This document shows, piece after piece, positions 47,837 through 57,876 of a stretch of DNA of 64,000 bases; position 1 is the stretch's first letter; the number at the start of each line of letters is the position of its first letter. The position numbers and the translations under genes were made by a program. Below the pieces are notes generated by a model. It did not search any database and was not told the DNA's origin. It was given only the letters and a program-made list of their open reading frames with translations. The DNA is taken from assembly GCA_030950365.1 (NCBI GenBank), contig JAUZRQ010000042.1, positions 40,166 to 104,165 on the forward strand, given 5' to 3'. The stretch comes from Candidatus Zhuqueibacterota bacterium. GTDB lineage: Bacteria; Zhuqueibacterota; Zhuqueibacteria; Zhuqueibacterales; Geothermadaptataceae.

Positions 47837-48651
47837 GATTTCAGAATTTAGCAGAAAAATGACTGAATGTCAACTCATTTTATTTTACAGGTTTTCTAAT
47901 AGTTAGCGAACGTCCTGGGTAACAATTCAGCTGATGCGGCGACTCGTGGTTCCAGCTTTCAGAAACTCCCTTCTGATCGCCGCAGACCTTCCGGAATCTC
48001 AAACCCTGCCTATTCTAAGGAATGGCTGTTCCCGGGTCAATGAAAGCGTGAAGGAGCCGATCAACCACACGGGGCGGCATTTTCCAGGCTGGCGAAAAAG
48101 ACGAGTTAGGCATCCCAATAGTGCGTTTTCTCGTTGGACTTTTTCGGAAATTTGTTATTTTATGGCAATTTGGGAGTGATCTCTATTACTACTTCAGTAA
48201 ATTAGGATTTTGTACGATTCAGCCCACTGCCCGTCATTGCGAGGATCCGCCTTCCGGCGGCGCCTCGCGATGACGGGTAAGATTTCATCAAACGAAATGA
48301 GCTGAATAGTTACGAAATAGGGTAAATAAATATTTTGAAATTTAGACTAATCAACATATTGCGTTCATTGCGCTTTTTCGTGATGAATTATCCAGATTAA
48401 ATGCTTCTGGTCTTTTGGCCCATGTCGCGAAATCAGGAAGGCGCGTTTTATGCCCCCCCGTCCCCTACTAGGAGGGGAGTTGAGAAGGCCAGGAACCAAC
48501 ATCCGTGTTTCATCCGCGTCAATCCGTGGCTTGTTTTGAACCATTCATGTTGTTAGCGCTGCGCTATGCAGCATATTTCCGCGTTATCGTGAATCGCATT
48601 GCCAAACGAACAAAATGCTCGTGAATGAAAACCCCATAGAGGAGTACCACC
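47837..48651. other. 815-base region with a repeat copy, no protein gene
   Basis: Contains the repeat copy at 48212-48313 with its flank and, near 48455-48480, a short hairpin (CCCCT ACTAGG AGGGG). It should also carry the promoter of polA (minus) and of the DUF3467 gene (plus). Small open frames here have no support. Confidence 0.5.
48212..48313. repeat. MITE/REP-like element, copy B (inverse of copy A, shortened)
   Basis: A 102-base unit bounded by GTACGATTCAGC and GCTGAATAGTTAC, with inner inverted arms GCCCGTCATTGCGAGGATCC and GCCTCGCGATGACGGGT. It is the reverse complement of 32219-32352 with most of the centre missing. The left flank (from about 48185, CTACTTCAGTAAATTAGGATTTT) is shared with copy A as well. 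Confidence 0.8.
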
Positions 48652-48978
48652 ATGCAGCAGCAACCGCCACAAACGCAGCAGATCAACATCGAGCTGGGCG
48701 AGAAAGAATCCGAGGGCATTTATTCCAATTTAGCGCTGATTTCCCACTCGCCGGCAGAATTTGTCATTGATTTTACGCGGATTCTGCCCGGCGTGCCGCG
48801 CAGCAAAGTGTACGCCCGCATCATCATGACGCCGCAGCACGCCAAGTCGTTTTTGCTGGCGCTGCAGGAAAATATCGAAAAATACGAAAACGAATTCGGC
48901 GAAATCAAGTTGCACGGCAACGACCCCGGCCGGCAATTTGGTTTTTCACCGGCCTCGGCACCCCAAACCGACGAATAA
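48652..48978 (+). CDS. DUF3467 protein
   Basis: A 108-residue protein of the DUF3467 family: INIELGEKESEGIYSNLALISHSPAEFVIDF, then ILPGVPRSKVYARIIMTPQHAKSFLLAL and the helical end (ENIEKYENEFGEIKL). The family is small, cytoplasmic and widespread in anaerobes, function unknown. GAGGAG precedes the ATG. It starts an operon with the arsenate-reductase-like gene (6-base gap) and the transporter. Confidence 0.85.
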   Translation: MQQQPPQTQQINIELGEKESEGIYSNLALISHSPAEFVIDFTRILPGVPRSKVYARIIMTPQHAKSFLLALQENIEKYENEFGEIKLHGNDPGRQFGFSPASAPQTDE

Positions 48979-48984
48979 CCGATC

Positions 48985-49407
48985 ATGGCTCACAAACAAC
49001 GCGTTTTGTTCGTATGCACGCACAACTCCGCGCGCAGCCAGATGGCCGAAGGCCTGCTGCGGCATCTCGCCGGCGACCGTTTTGAGGTGCACAGCGCCGG
49101 TACGGAATCCACTCGCGTGAATCCGTACGCCATCCGCGCCATGGCCGAGCGAGGTATCGACATCTCGCAGCACACCTCTGACCACATCGACCGCTACATG
49201 GGCCAGGATTTTGACGTGGTGATCACCGTGTGCGACCACGCAAAAGAAACCTGTCCGTATTTTCCGGCCACGCGCGAACAACTGCACTGGAGCTTCGAGG
49301 ACCCTTCGGCGGCCACCGGTTCGGATGAGGAAATTTTGCAAGCCTTCCGGCGTATCCGCGATCAAATCGAAGCACGCATTCGGGACTTTCTTGCGCAACG
49401 GACATGA
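48985..49407 (+). CDS. arsC: arsenate reductase / low-molecular-weight phosphatase (thioredoxin-coupled ArsC type)
   Basis: A 140-residue protein of the LMW-PTP fold. The CX5R loop is VCTHNSARSQMAEG near the N-terminus (Cys11). A pair of further cysteines, VCDHAKETCPYFP, has the C-X6-C spacing of the redox Cys82/Cys89 pair of thioredoxin-coupled ArsC. The general acid region is HWSFEDPSA. These residues make arsenate reduction more likely than plain tyrosine phosphatase activity. No arsR, arsB or acr3 lies beside it. It overlaps the transporter by four bases (ATGA), so the two are translated together. Confidence 0.88.
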   Translation: MAHKQRVLFVCTHNSARSQMAEGLLRHLAGDRFEVHSAGTESTRVNPYAIRAMAERGIDISQHTSDHIDRYMGQDFDVVITVCDHAKETCPYFPATREQLHWSFEDPSAATGSDEEILQAFRRIRDQIEARIRDFLAQRT

Positions 49408-50639
49408 GCATGCCGACACCGCAATCGCGCTTAAAATGGCTTATGCAAACCCTGGGCCCGGGGATGGCCGTGGCCGCCACTGGAGTCGGCGCGGGTGATT
49501 TGGTGGCCGCCTCGGTCGCGGGTGCCAAATTCGGCACGGCCGTGCTGTGGGCGGCCGTCGTCGGCGCGCTGCTAAAATTCGCCGTCAACGAAGGCATTGC
49601 CCGCTGGCAACTGGCCACGCAAACCACCCTCCTCGAAGGCTGGACGCAAAAGCTGCACCGCTCCATTTCGGTGTACTTTCTCGTTTACCTCGTGCTCTGG
49701 AGCTTTTTCGTCGCCGGCGCGCTGATCTCTGCCTGCGGCCTGGCCGGCTATAGCCTGTTCGGTTTTGGCTCGGTGCAGGGATGGGGCATCGTGCATTCCA
49801 TTGCCGCGGCGGCGTTTGTGTACTGGGGCCGCTACCGCTATTTTGAAACGATGATGAAGTTTTTCATCGGCCTCATGTTTATGGCCATCATTCTGTGTGC
49901 GGCGCTGATTTTGCCCGAAGTGGATGGCGTGTTGTATGGCCTGGTGCTGCCGTCGCTTCCGGCCGGTTCCACCAAATTCATTTTCGGGGTCATCGGCGGC
50001 GTAGGTGGCAGCGTCACCCTGCTCAGCTACGGCTATTGGATCCGCGAAAAGAGCTGGCTCGGTTCGGAGCACCACACGCGCGTGCGCGTGGATTTGATTA
50101 CCGCATATGCCCTTACCGGCATTTTCGGCGTAGCCGTGATGATCATCGCCGCCGGCGTTAGTCCTCAGGTGGCCACCGGCACTGGCATCGTGCTGGCGCT
50201 GGCCGATCGGCTGGCCGAAGTGCTGGGACCGACGGGCAAATGGGTGTTTCTGGTGGGCTTCTGGGGTGCGGTGTTCAGCTCCATGCTCGGCGTCTGGCAG
50301 GGCGTGCCATACCTATTCGCCGATTTCCTGCAGGCCTACCGCGGTCAGACGCCCCAAAACGTGCGCACCGATTCAAAGCCATACCGATGGTACCTGCTGT
50401 ACCTGGCCTTTCCGCCCATGCTGGTGCTCATTTTCGGCCGGCCGGTGTGGATTATTGTGCTCTACTCCATTCTCGGCGCCCTGTTCATGCCCTTCCTTGC
50501 CGCAACCCTGCTCATCCTCAACAACCGTCGGGAATGGGTGCAATCCTTCCGCAACGGTCTGTGGATGAATCTTCTGCTGATACTTTCGCTGGTTTTGTTT
50601 GCCTATCTCGGCTGGAATCAATTGGTCACTATCCGGTAA
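49404..50639 (+). CDS. Nramp-related metal transporter lacking the canonical metal-binding motifs
   Basis: A 411-residue membrane protein with about 11 helices in the Nramp (PF01566) arrangement: LGPGMAVAATGVGAGDLVAAS at the start, GYSLFGFGSVQGW, GGVGGSVTLLSYGYW in the helix-6 position, and MIIAAGVSPQVATGTGIVLALADRL. The canonical DPGN of helix 1 (here GVGAGD) and the MPH of helix 6 (here SYGYW) are missing, as in divergent Nramp-related groups. The substrate is therefore uncertain; it may be magnesium or another cation rather than manganese or iron. Coupled to the arsC-like gene. Confidence 0.8.
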   Translation: MSMPTPQSRLKWLMQTLGPGMAVAATGVGAGDLVAASVAGAKFGTAVLWAAVVGALLKFAVNEGIARWQLATQTTLLEGWTQKLHRSISVYFLVYLVLWSFFVAGALISACGLAGYSLFGFGSVQGWGIVHSIAAAAFVYWGRYRYFETMMKFFIGLMFMAIILCAALILPEVDGVLYGLVLPSLPAGSTKFIFGVIGGVGGSVTLLSYGYWIREKSWLGSEHHTRVRVDLITAYALTGIFGVAVMIIAAGVSPQVATGTGIVLALADRLAEVLGPTGKWVFLVGFWGAVFSSMLGVWQGVPYLFADFLQAYRGQTPQNVRTDSKPYRWYLLYLAFPPMLVLIFGRPVWIIVLYSILGALFMPFLAATLLILNNRREWVQSFRNGLWMNLLLILSLVLFAYLGWNQLVTIR

Positions 50640-50945
50640 GAGGATGCGTCACTGTAACACAAAGTTCACTGTAGCACAAGCCTCACTGTAGCACAAGCTT
50701 CAAGCTTGTAATTCCCTGCTTCGAGCCAGGATCGCTTCCTTCGCAAGCAGGGATGCTTGCGTCACTGCAACACAAACCAGCACGTTTATTTCCACAAACA
50801 ACTTTCCTATGCTGCTGCAATGAATCCCATTCACATTTTGGCATCGCGAAACTTGACTTTTAAATGTATCTTGCGTACGTTTAGAATAATTAATAGTTGG
50901 TCATTTTTGAATCGTTTTCATGACCGAATGTTGGAGGGATTTGGC
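50640..50945. other. 306-base region between transporter and amidohydrolase genes
   Basis: The left half is a repeat cluster (50649-50779). The right half is AT-rich with a likely promoter for the amidohydrolase gene. A longer reading of that gene (from 50757) would cross this region but has no ribosome site or signal peptide there. Confidence 0.5.
50649..50779. repeat. tandem and palindromic CACAAGC repeats
   Basis: Three head-to-tail 17-base units of the type TCACTGTAGCACAAGCC lie at 50649-50699. A CAAGCTTCAAGCTTG palindrome (50694-50707) and a hairpin with arms CCCTGCTT / AAGCAGGG (50714-50752) follow, and another half unit (CACTGCAACACAAAC) near 50764. It shares the words CACAAGCTT and AAGCTTGT with the cluster at 8866-8945. 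Confidence 0.7.
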
Positions 50946-52301
50946 ATGTCAAAATCGCGAGTCACCCTGCTTGGATTGCTAATCAGCGCCCTGTTCTTTA
51001 GCCAGCCGGCAATGGCACAAAATGGTTCCGCGCTGGATAAGCGGGTCATCAGCAAGGTGGATAAACTGGTTGACAAAGAATTATCATATCTTTTTGATTT
51101 GTATAAATATCTGCACGCCAATCCGGAACTGTCGTACCACGAAGTCAACACCGCCAAACGGATTGCCAGAGAGCTGCGCACGCTCGGTTTCCAGGTCACC
51201 GAAGGCGTGGGCGGGCACGGCATTGTGGCCATTCTGAAAAACGGCGATGGCCCGACCGTCATGGTGCGCACCGATCTTGATGCGCTGCCGGTGCAAGAAC
51301 AAACCGGTCTGCCCTATGCCAGCAAAGTGCGCACCAAAGACGACCAGGGCAATGAGGTGTATGTGATGCACGCCTGCGGCCATGATATGCACATGACGTC
51401 GTTCGTCGGCACGGCACGCGTGCTGAGCCAGCTTAAAGATTACTGGCGGGGCACGCTGATGATGATCGGGCAACCGGCGGAAGAACGCGGCGGCGGCGCA
51501 CGGGCCATGCTGGCCGATGGCCTGTTCGAGCGGTTTCCGCGCCCCAACTTTGCCCTGGCGCTACACGTGAGCGCCTCACTGCCGGCCGGCACTATTGGCT
51601 ACCGCGAAGGCTACGCGCTGGCCAATGTTGATGCCGTGGATATCACCATCCGCGGCGCCGGCGGCCACGGCGCCTACCCGCACCGCACCAAGGATCCCAT
51701 CGTGCTGGCGGCGCAAACCATTCTGGCGTTGCAGACCATCGTCAGCCGTGAAATCGCGCCCATTGAACCGGCCGTGGTCACGGTGGGATCGATCCACGGC
51801 GGTACCAAACACAACATCATTCCGGACGAAGCCCATTTGCAGCTCACGCTGCGCTCGTATTCGGATGAGGTGCGCAATCACACCATAGAGGCCATCAAGC
51901 GCATCACGCGCGGACTGGCCATGGCGGCGGGCGTGCCGGAAGACCGCATGCCCATCGTCACGGTGGCGGACGAATACACGCCGGCGACGTACAACGACCC
52001 CGAGCTGACGCTGCGGCTGGCCGCGGTGCTCAAACAGTCCCTGGGTGAGGGCAATGTCATCCACACCGAGCCGGTGATGGGCGGCGAGGACTTTGGCCGC
52101 TACGGCCGGGTCGAGCCAAGGATTCCCATTTGCATTTTCTGGCTTGGAACCGTGGACCCGGCGAAAATCGAAGAAAGCAAAAAGACCGGCAAGCCATTGC
52201 CGTCCCTGCATTCGAGTCTGTTTGCCCCCGTTCCTGAACCATCTATTCGTACTGGGGTCAAGGCCATGGCCACGTCGGTTCTGGAACTGCTGAAAAAATA
52301 A
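50946..52301 (+). CDS. secreted M20 amidohydrolase
   Basis: A 451-residue peptidase/hydrolase of family M20D. A signal peptide (SKSRVTLLGLLISALFFSQPAMAQ) sends it to the periplasm. The metal site includes VMHACGHDMHMTSFVGTA (the Cys and two His), MMIGQPAEERGGGARAML with the Glu pair, and MGGEDFGRYGRVEP near the end; a dimerisation insert of about 110 residues lies between. Enzymes of this type cleave N-acyl amino acids or short amides. ATG 50946 has GGAGGG upstream; starting earlier (50757) would add about 63 residues before the signal peptide. It is followed by homoserine dehydrogenase (55-base gap). Confidence 0.9.
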   Translation: MSKSRVTLLGLLISALFFSQPAMAQNGSALDKRVISKVDKLVDKELSYLFDLYKYLHANPELSYHEVNTAKRIARELRTLGFQVTEGVGGHGIVAILKNGDGPTVMVRTDLDALPVQEQTGLPYASKVRTKDDQGNEVYVMHACGHDMHMTSFVGTARVLSQLKDYWRGTLMMIGQPAEERGGGARAMLADGLFERFPRPNFALALHVSASLPAGTIGYREGYALANVDAVDITIRGAGGHGAYPHRTKDPIVLAAQTILALQTIVSREIAPIEPAVVTVGSIHGGTKHNIIPDEAHLQLTLRSYSDEVRNHTIEAIKRITRGLAMAAGVPEDRMPIVTVADEYTPATYNDPELTLRLAAVLKQSLGEGNVIHTEPVMGGEDFGRYGRVEPRIPICIFWLGTVDPAKIEESKKTGKPLPSLHSSLFAPVPEPSIRTGVKAMATSVLELLKK

Positions 52302-52356
52302 TAACGGCAATGGAGTTGCCCACGAGTTATAAGAAAAATTTGATCACGATGCGTGC

Positions 52357-53442
52357 ATGAATTACTACCGACCGGTCGTCCGGCTGGCGTTCATGGGTTA
52401 CGGGCATGTGGCCCGCGAAACCATTAAATTGCTGCATGAAAAAGCAGCGTCACTTCCGTTTTCGCCGGCCATTGCCGGTATATACACCCGCAAGCTCGGC
52501 TACCGCTGGGTGCCTGGCAAGGCGTTTTTCCCGCATGAAATCGTGCAGGAACTGCCTCCGGCACGGCGAGTGCAGGGCGGCCCGCACAAATTCATCGAAC
52601 GCGTTCAGGCGGACGTGGTCATCGAGCTCACGCATCCGAACATCGACGAACGCGGCGAGCCGGCAGCCGGATACATACGCACAGCTCTCGAAACCGGCAA
52701 ACATGTAGTGACTGCCAACAAGGGACCGATCGCGTTTCATTATGCGGAACTGCTGAACCTGGCTCGTAAGCACCGGCGTTTATTGCGATTCGAGTCAACG
52801 GTTGCAGACGGTTTACCGATATTCAATTTAGTGCGTTATTCGCTACCCCTGACGCGCATCGGCCGCGTTCGGGGCCTTCTCAATAGTACGGCCAATTACG
52901 TGCTCAGCCGTATGGCCGCGGGCGTGCCGCAGATGCGCGCCGTGGCCGAAGCCCGCGCCGCAGGCATCGCCGAGGCCGATTTCCAACTGGATCTCGATGG
53001 CTGGGACAGCGCCATCAAGTGCATGGTGCTGGCCAATGTGCTCTGGCAACCGATTGAACTGGAGAACATCACCCGGGACGCGTTCGACCAGCGGGCGCAG
53101 GAAATCATCGCACGGGCTGCGGCCTCGGGCGGCAAGCCGCAGCAGGTGGTGACGCTGACTCGTTCGGAAAACGGCGACGTTCACGCCGCGGTTCGATTGC
53201 AGGTCACCCCGCCGGGCGATCCGTTTTACAGCCTCAGCGGCTATGACCTCGGCCTGATACTGGAAACCGACACCATGGGCAATCTGTTTCTTGTCGAGCA
53301 ATCGCCGGGGCTGCGACAGACCGCGTTTGGCGTGCTGGCCGATCTGGTGGACATCTACCTGCGTGGCATTGCTCCGCAGCGGGAGCCCACCCTATTCGAC
53401 GCCGATCCGGAGCAATCGGCGACCTTGACGGACGATGCATAG
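52357..53442 (+). CDS. hom: homoserine dehydrogenase (no ACT domain)
   Basis: A 361-residue NAD(P)-dependent enzyme for the conversion of aspartate semialdehyde to homoserine, a branch to threonine and methionine. The Rossmann start is VRLAFMGYGHVARETI; the catalytic portion has KHVVTANKGPIA, RFESTVADGLPIF, GRVRGLLNSTANYVLSRM, and DLDGWDSAIKCMVLAN with the catalytic Lys/Asp region. No ACT domain, so it is the short form that is usually not feedback-inhibited through such a domain. It is not in a thr/met cluster. The PEP carboxykinase gene follows after a long palindrome. Confidence 0.88.
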   Translation: MNYYRPVVRLAFMGYGHVARETIKLLHEKAASLPFSPAIAGIYTRKLGYRWVPGKAFFPHEIVQELPPARRVQGGPHKFIERVQADVVIELTHPNIDERGEPAAGYIRTALETGKHVVTANKGPIAFHYAELLNLARKHRRLLRFESTVADGLPIFNLVRYSLPLTRIGRVRGLLNSTANYVLSRMAAGVPQMRAVAEARAAGIAEADFQLDLDGWDSAIKCMVLANVLWQPIELENITRDAFDQRAQEIIARAAASGGKPQQVVTLTRSENGDVHAAVRLQVTPPGDPFYSLSGYDLGLILETDTMGNLFLVEQSPGLRQTAFGVLADLVDIYLRGIAPQREPTLFDADPEQSATLTDDA

Positions 53443-53447
53443 CCGGC

Positions 53448-53496
53448 TGCCATGCGGTGAGAATTTGCGTGAGGCGCGAATTCCCACCGCATGGCA
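53448..53496. repeat. long perfect palindrome between hom and pckA
   Basis: A 12-bp perfect outer stem (TGCCATGCGGTG / CACCGCATGGCA) encloses a second stem (GAATT.GCG / CGCGAATTC) and a small loop. It starts 6 bases after the hom stop. There is no T-run behind it, so it is not a standard rho-independent terminator in either direction; it may protect a 3' end or serve as a processing site. Confidence 0.6.
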
Positions 53497-53615
53497 CCTG
53501 TGTGATAAGGTTACCGTGTGATACGATGGACTTTTCGGCTAACGCCGGAATGGAAGGACGATGTATAAGGTTCAAGATTAATGAGTGAGAGGATCTAAGA
53601 TAAGGAGTCGTTTCC

Positions 53616-55223
<1,608 letters not shown>

Positions 55224-55244
55224 ATCGGGAATCGGGAACGTTCG

Positions 55245-55289
55245 AAGGGCATGTTTCGGCGGCGTCACGCCGTTGGAGCATGCCCTTTT
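55245..55289. terminator. hairpin between convergent pckA and helicase genes
   Basis: A 9-bp outer stem (AAGGGCATG / CATGCCCTT) with an inner CGGCG / CGCCG stem, followed on the plus strand by TTTCGCTTTT. It lies 22 bases after the pckA stop and overlaps the last codons of the helicase gene on the other strand, so it serves best as the terminator of pckA. Confidence 0.65.
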
Positions 55290-57829
55290 CGCTTTTCATC
55301 ATGCGTTTTCAGGAAGGATTCAATGCGAGCAAAAACCTCATCCGGCTGGCCGACCACCACCTGGCAATCCGGCAGGGACGACAGAAACATCCGTCCGTAA
55401 TGCTTGCTCACGATGCGGTGATCCAAAATGGTGATGGCGCCATAGTCGGTTTTATTGCGGATGAGCCGGCCAAAGCCCTGCTTGAATTTGATCACCGCCT
55501 GCGGCACGGCATATTCCATGAACGAATTGCCGCCGCGCCGGTCGATGGCCTCCACCCGCGCTTCAATCACCGGTTCACTCGGCACGCGGAACGGCAAGCG
55601 GGGAATGATCACATGCGTGAGTGCCTCGCCTTGCACATCCACGCCTTCCCAGAAACTGTCCGTAGCGAACAGCACCGAGGACGTATCCTCACGAAACAGA
55701 TGCAGCAACTTGTGCCGCGACATCTCCCCCTGCCGGTACACCACCAGGCCGTCGGATTCCAGATTGGGCTGCAGCAACTTGTACATGCGCTGCAGCAATC
55801 CGTACGCGGTGAACAGTACGAACGCCCGCCCGCGCGAAGCACGGATGGCTTTCAGCAGCAAGCCAGGCAGTTCGCGCTCAAATCCGGCCTGGTTCGGCTC
55901 CGAAATGCCGGTCGGAATGCCGATGATGACCTGACGATGGAAATCGAACGGCGATGGCAGCAGGGTCTCGGTTTTGCGGGCGCCGTCCCCCAGCACCGAC
56001 AGCCCGACGCGATCGCAAAAATATTGAAACCGCTTATCCACGGTCAGGGTGGCCGAGGTCATGATAATGGTGGGAAATTTTTCGTACAGATTTTCCTGCA
56101 AAATCGGCGCGATGTCCAGCGGCGCGGTGCAAAAACGGAAAATGTTGCCATAGCGGCTTTCGCGCACCTCGAGCCAGCGGATGGTCTCGCGGTCGGTCTC
56201 CAGCAGCACTTTTTGGAGCCCCATGGCCGAAGCGAGCAGCCGCTCGGACTGCGCGCGGATATCCACTGCCAACGAATCCGCCTCCTTTTCAAACGCACCG
56301 CGCATCTGTCCGAGCAGTTTGACCAGTGCCAGCAGGTGCTCGGACAGCGTGGTCATGCTTTTGACCAGCCTCGGTACCTCGCGGATGCGCTCCTGCCAGT
56401 CCGGCTGAGAGATCACAGCATCCGTCAGCCGCAATTTGATTTCGTCATAATTCGACTTTTCCCGGTTCAAAATCCAGTGAAACAGCGGATCCAGGACCTC
56501 GTCCAGCAGCACGCGACACTTCTCCACCTGCGGCACGGCTTGATTGTGCAAATTTTTGATGAAATCGTCCAGCAGCACGCGGTAGATTTTGCCGCTGTAT
56601 TTGCGAACTTTGTGTTCGGCCACGTGCAGTAGGCCGGTGTGTTTGCCGTCCTTCACCCGACTGAGACGGTTGAGAATGCGCTGGATGCCCAGATAGGTCA
56701 ACCGCACGCCAAAATATTTGGACGCCACGTCCTCCAGATTGTGCGCCTCGTCCAGGATCACGCGGTCATACTTGGGCAGTACCGCCACCTCGCTGATCCC
56801 ACCGTTGGCGGAGCGCACGGAAAGATCGGCGAACAGCAGGTGGTGATTGGCGACCAGAATATCCGCCACCGCTGCGCGCCGCCGCGCCTGGTAGAAAAAG
56901 CATTGGTTATAATACCGGCACCGGCTGCGCAGCGTGGTATCGCTTTCGGATTGAATTTTCTCCCAGACTTTCTCGCTCGGCGCGGTGCCGAGATCGCTGC
57001 GGCTGCCGTCGGTGGTGCGTTTAGCCCACTCGACGATTCGCTTCAGTTCGTTTTGCGCTTCGTCCAGCTCGAACAGGCCCGGCTGTGCCTCGGCTTCATA
57101 CAGCTTGCGAAGGCACACGTAATTGGACCGCCCCTTTACCAGCTCGACGCTAAATTTCTTTTTGAACAGCTGCTGCAAAATAGGAATGTCTTTTTTGGTG
57201 AGCTGCTCCTGCAGGTTGATGGTATTGGTGGAGATCACCACGCGCTTTTTATGGGCCAGCGCCCACTGGATCGCCGGGATCAGGTAAGCCATGGTTTTGC
57301 CAGTGCCAGTGCCCGCCTCAATCAGCGCGATTTTTTGTTCGTTAAACGCCTCTGCCACCTTTTCCAGCATGCCAATCTGCGCCTCGCGGTACTCGAACAT
57401 CGGCAGCGTTCTGGCCAGCTTGCCGTCCGGACTCAGCCATGCCTTCAGGCGAGCCACATCAAGGGGAACGGCCTTTGGCGGCAGAAACGGTTCCACAACG
57501 ACGTAAATGCGTTCCACCGGATTATCAACAATGAAAAAGCCGATGCCGTCGTTGCCGACAATGCTGGCGATTTGCATGTCTGCAGCGGATGGATTGAGAT
57601 GCCCGGAAGGATGGTTGTGGATCACCACCTCGCCCTTGTTGAGATGCGCGATGATGGCCGGCACTTCGACCTGGCTGCCACGCGCCCGCACCTCGATGCG
57701 ATCGACGCATTTGTTGTCATCGATGCGGCCGATGAAAAACACTTCGTTGCCATGAGCCTCTTCGATGACCTGGCGCATGAAAATCCGCACGTCTTCGCTG
57801 AGATAATTTTCAATGTTGTGATAGGCCAT
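55265..57829 (-). CDS. JAMM/RadC-like domain fused to a DinG-family helicase
   Basis: An 854-residue fusion. Residues 1-130 form an MPN/JAMM domain with VVIHNHPSGHLNPSAAD, the zinc ligands being His71, His73 and Asp84, as in RadC-like proteins. From about 140 onward it is a DinG/XPD-type superfamily 2 helicase: EAGTGTGKTMAYLIPAI (Walker A), YDRVILDEAHNLEDV, FATDSFWEGVDVQGEAL, and QGFGRLIRNKTDYGAI (motif VI). An Fe-S domain is suggested by NYVCLRKLYE and RCRYYNQCFFYQAR, but I see three cysteines where four are usual. The start is ATG 57829, without a strong ribosome site. An MBL-fold exonuclease gene lies 47 bases upstream. DinG resolves R-loops and other nucleic-acid structures in E. coli; the fused domain would be a protease or binding module. 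Confidence 0.92.
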   Translation of the reverse strand: MAYHNIENYLSEDVRIFMRQVIEEAHGNEVFFIGRIDDNKCVDRIEVRARGSQVEVPAIIAHLNKGEVVIHNHPSGHLNPSAADMQIASIVGNDGIGFFIVDNPVERIYVVVEPFLPPKAVPLDVARLKAWLSPDGKLARTLPMFEYREAQIGMLEKVAEAFNEQKIALIEAGTGTGKTMAYLIPAIQWALAHKKRVVISTNTINLQEQLTKKDIPILQQLFKKKFSVELVKGRSNYVCLRKLYEAEAQPGLFELDEAQNELKRIVEWAKRTTDGSRSDLGTAPSEKVWEKIQSESDTTLRSRCRYYNQCFFYQARRRAAVADILVANHHLLFADLSVRSANGGISEVAVLPKYDRVILDEAHNLEDVASKYFGVRLTYLGIQRILNRLSRVKDGKHTGLLHVAEHKVRKYSGKIYRVLLDDFIKNLHNQAVPQVEKCRVLLDEVLDPLFHWILNREKSNYDEIKLRLTDAVISQPDWQERIREVPRLVKSMTTLSEHLLALVKLLGQMRGAFEKEADSLAVDIRAQSERLLASAMGLQKVLLETDRETIRWLEVRESRYGNIFRFCTAPLDIAPILQENLYEKFPTIIMTSATLTVDKRFQYFCDRVGLSVLGDGARKTETLLPSPFDFHRQVIIGIPTGISEPNQAGFERELPGLLLKAIRASRGRAFVLFTAYGLLQRMYKLLQPNLESDGLVVYRQGEMSRHKLLHLFREDTSSVLFATDSFWEGVDVQGEALTHVIIPRLPFRVPSEPVIEARVEAIDRRGGNSFMEYAVPQAVIKFKQGFGRLIRNKTDYGAITILDHRIVSKHYGRMFLSSLPDCQVVVGQPDEVFARIESFLKTHDEKRKGHAPTA

Positions 57830-57876
57830 GGCGTTTAACCGCGTTTCCTGCTGGTTGGCAAAGCCCTCTCCATGAA

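Noticed and set aside
50757..50945. A longer start for the amidohydrolase gene
   Set aside because: It would place about 63 non-conserved residues before a clear signal peptide, and GGAGGG stands just before ATG 50946.
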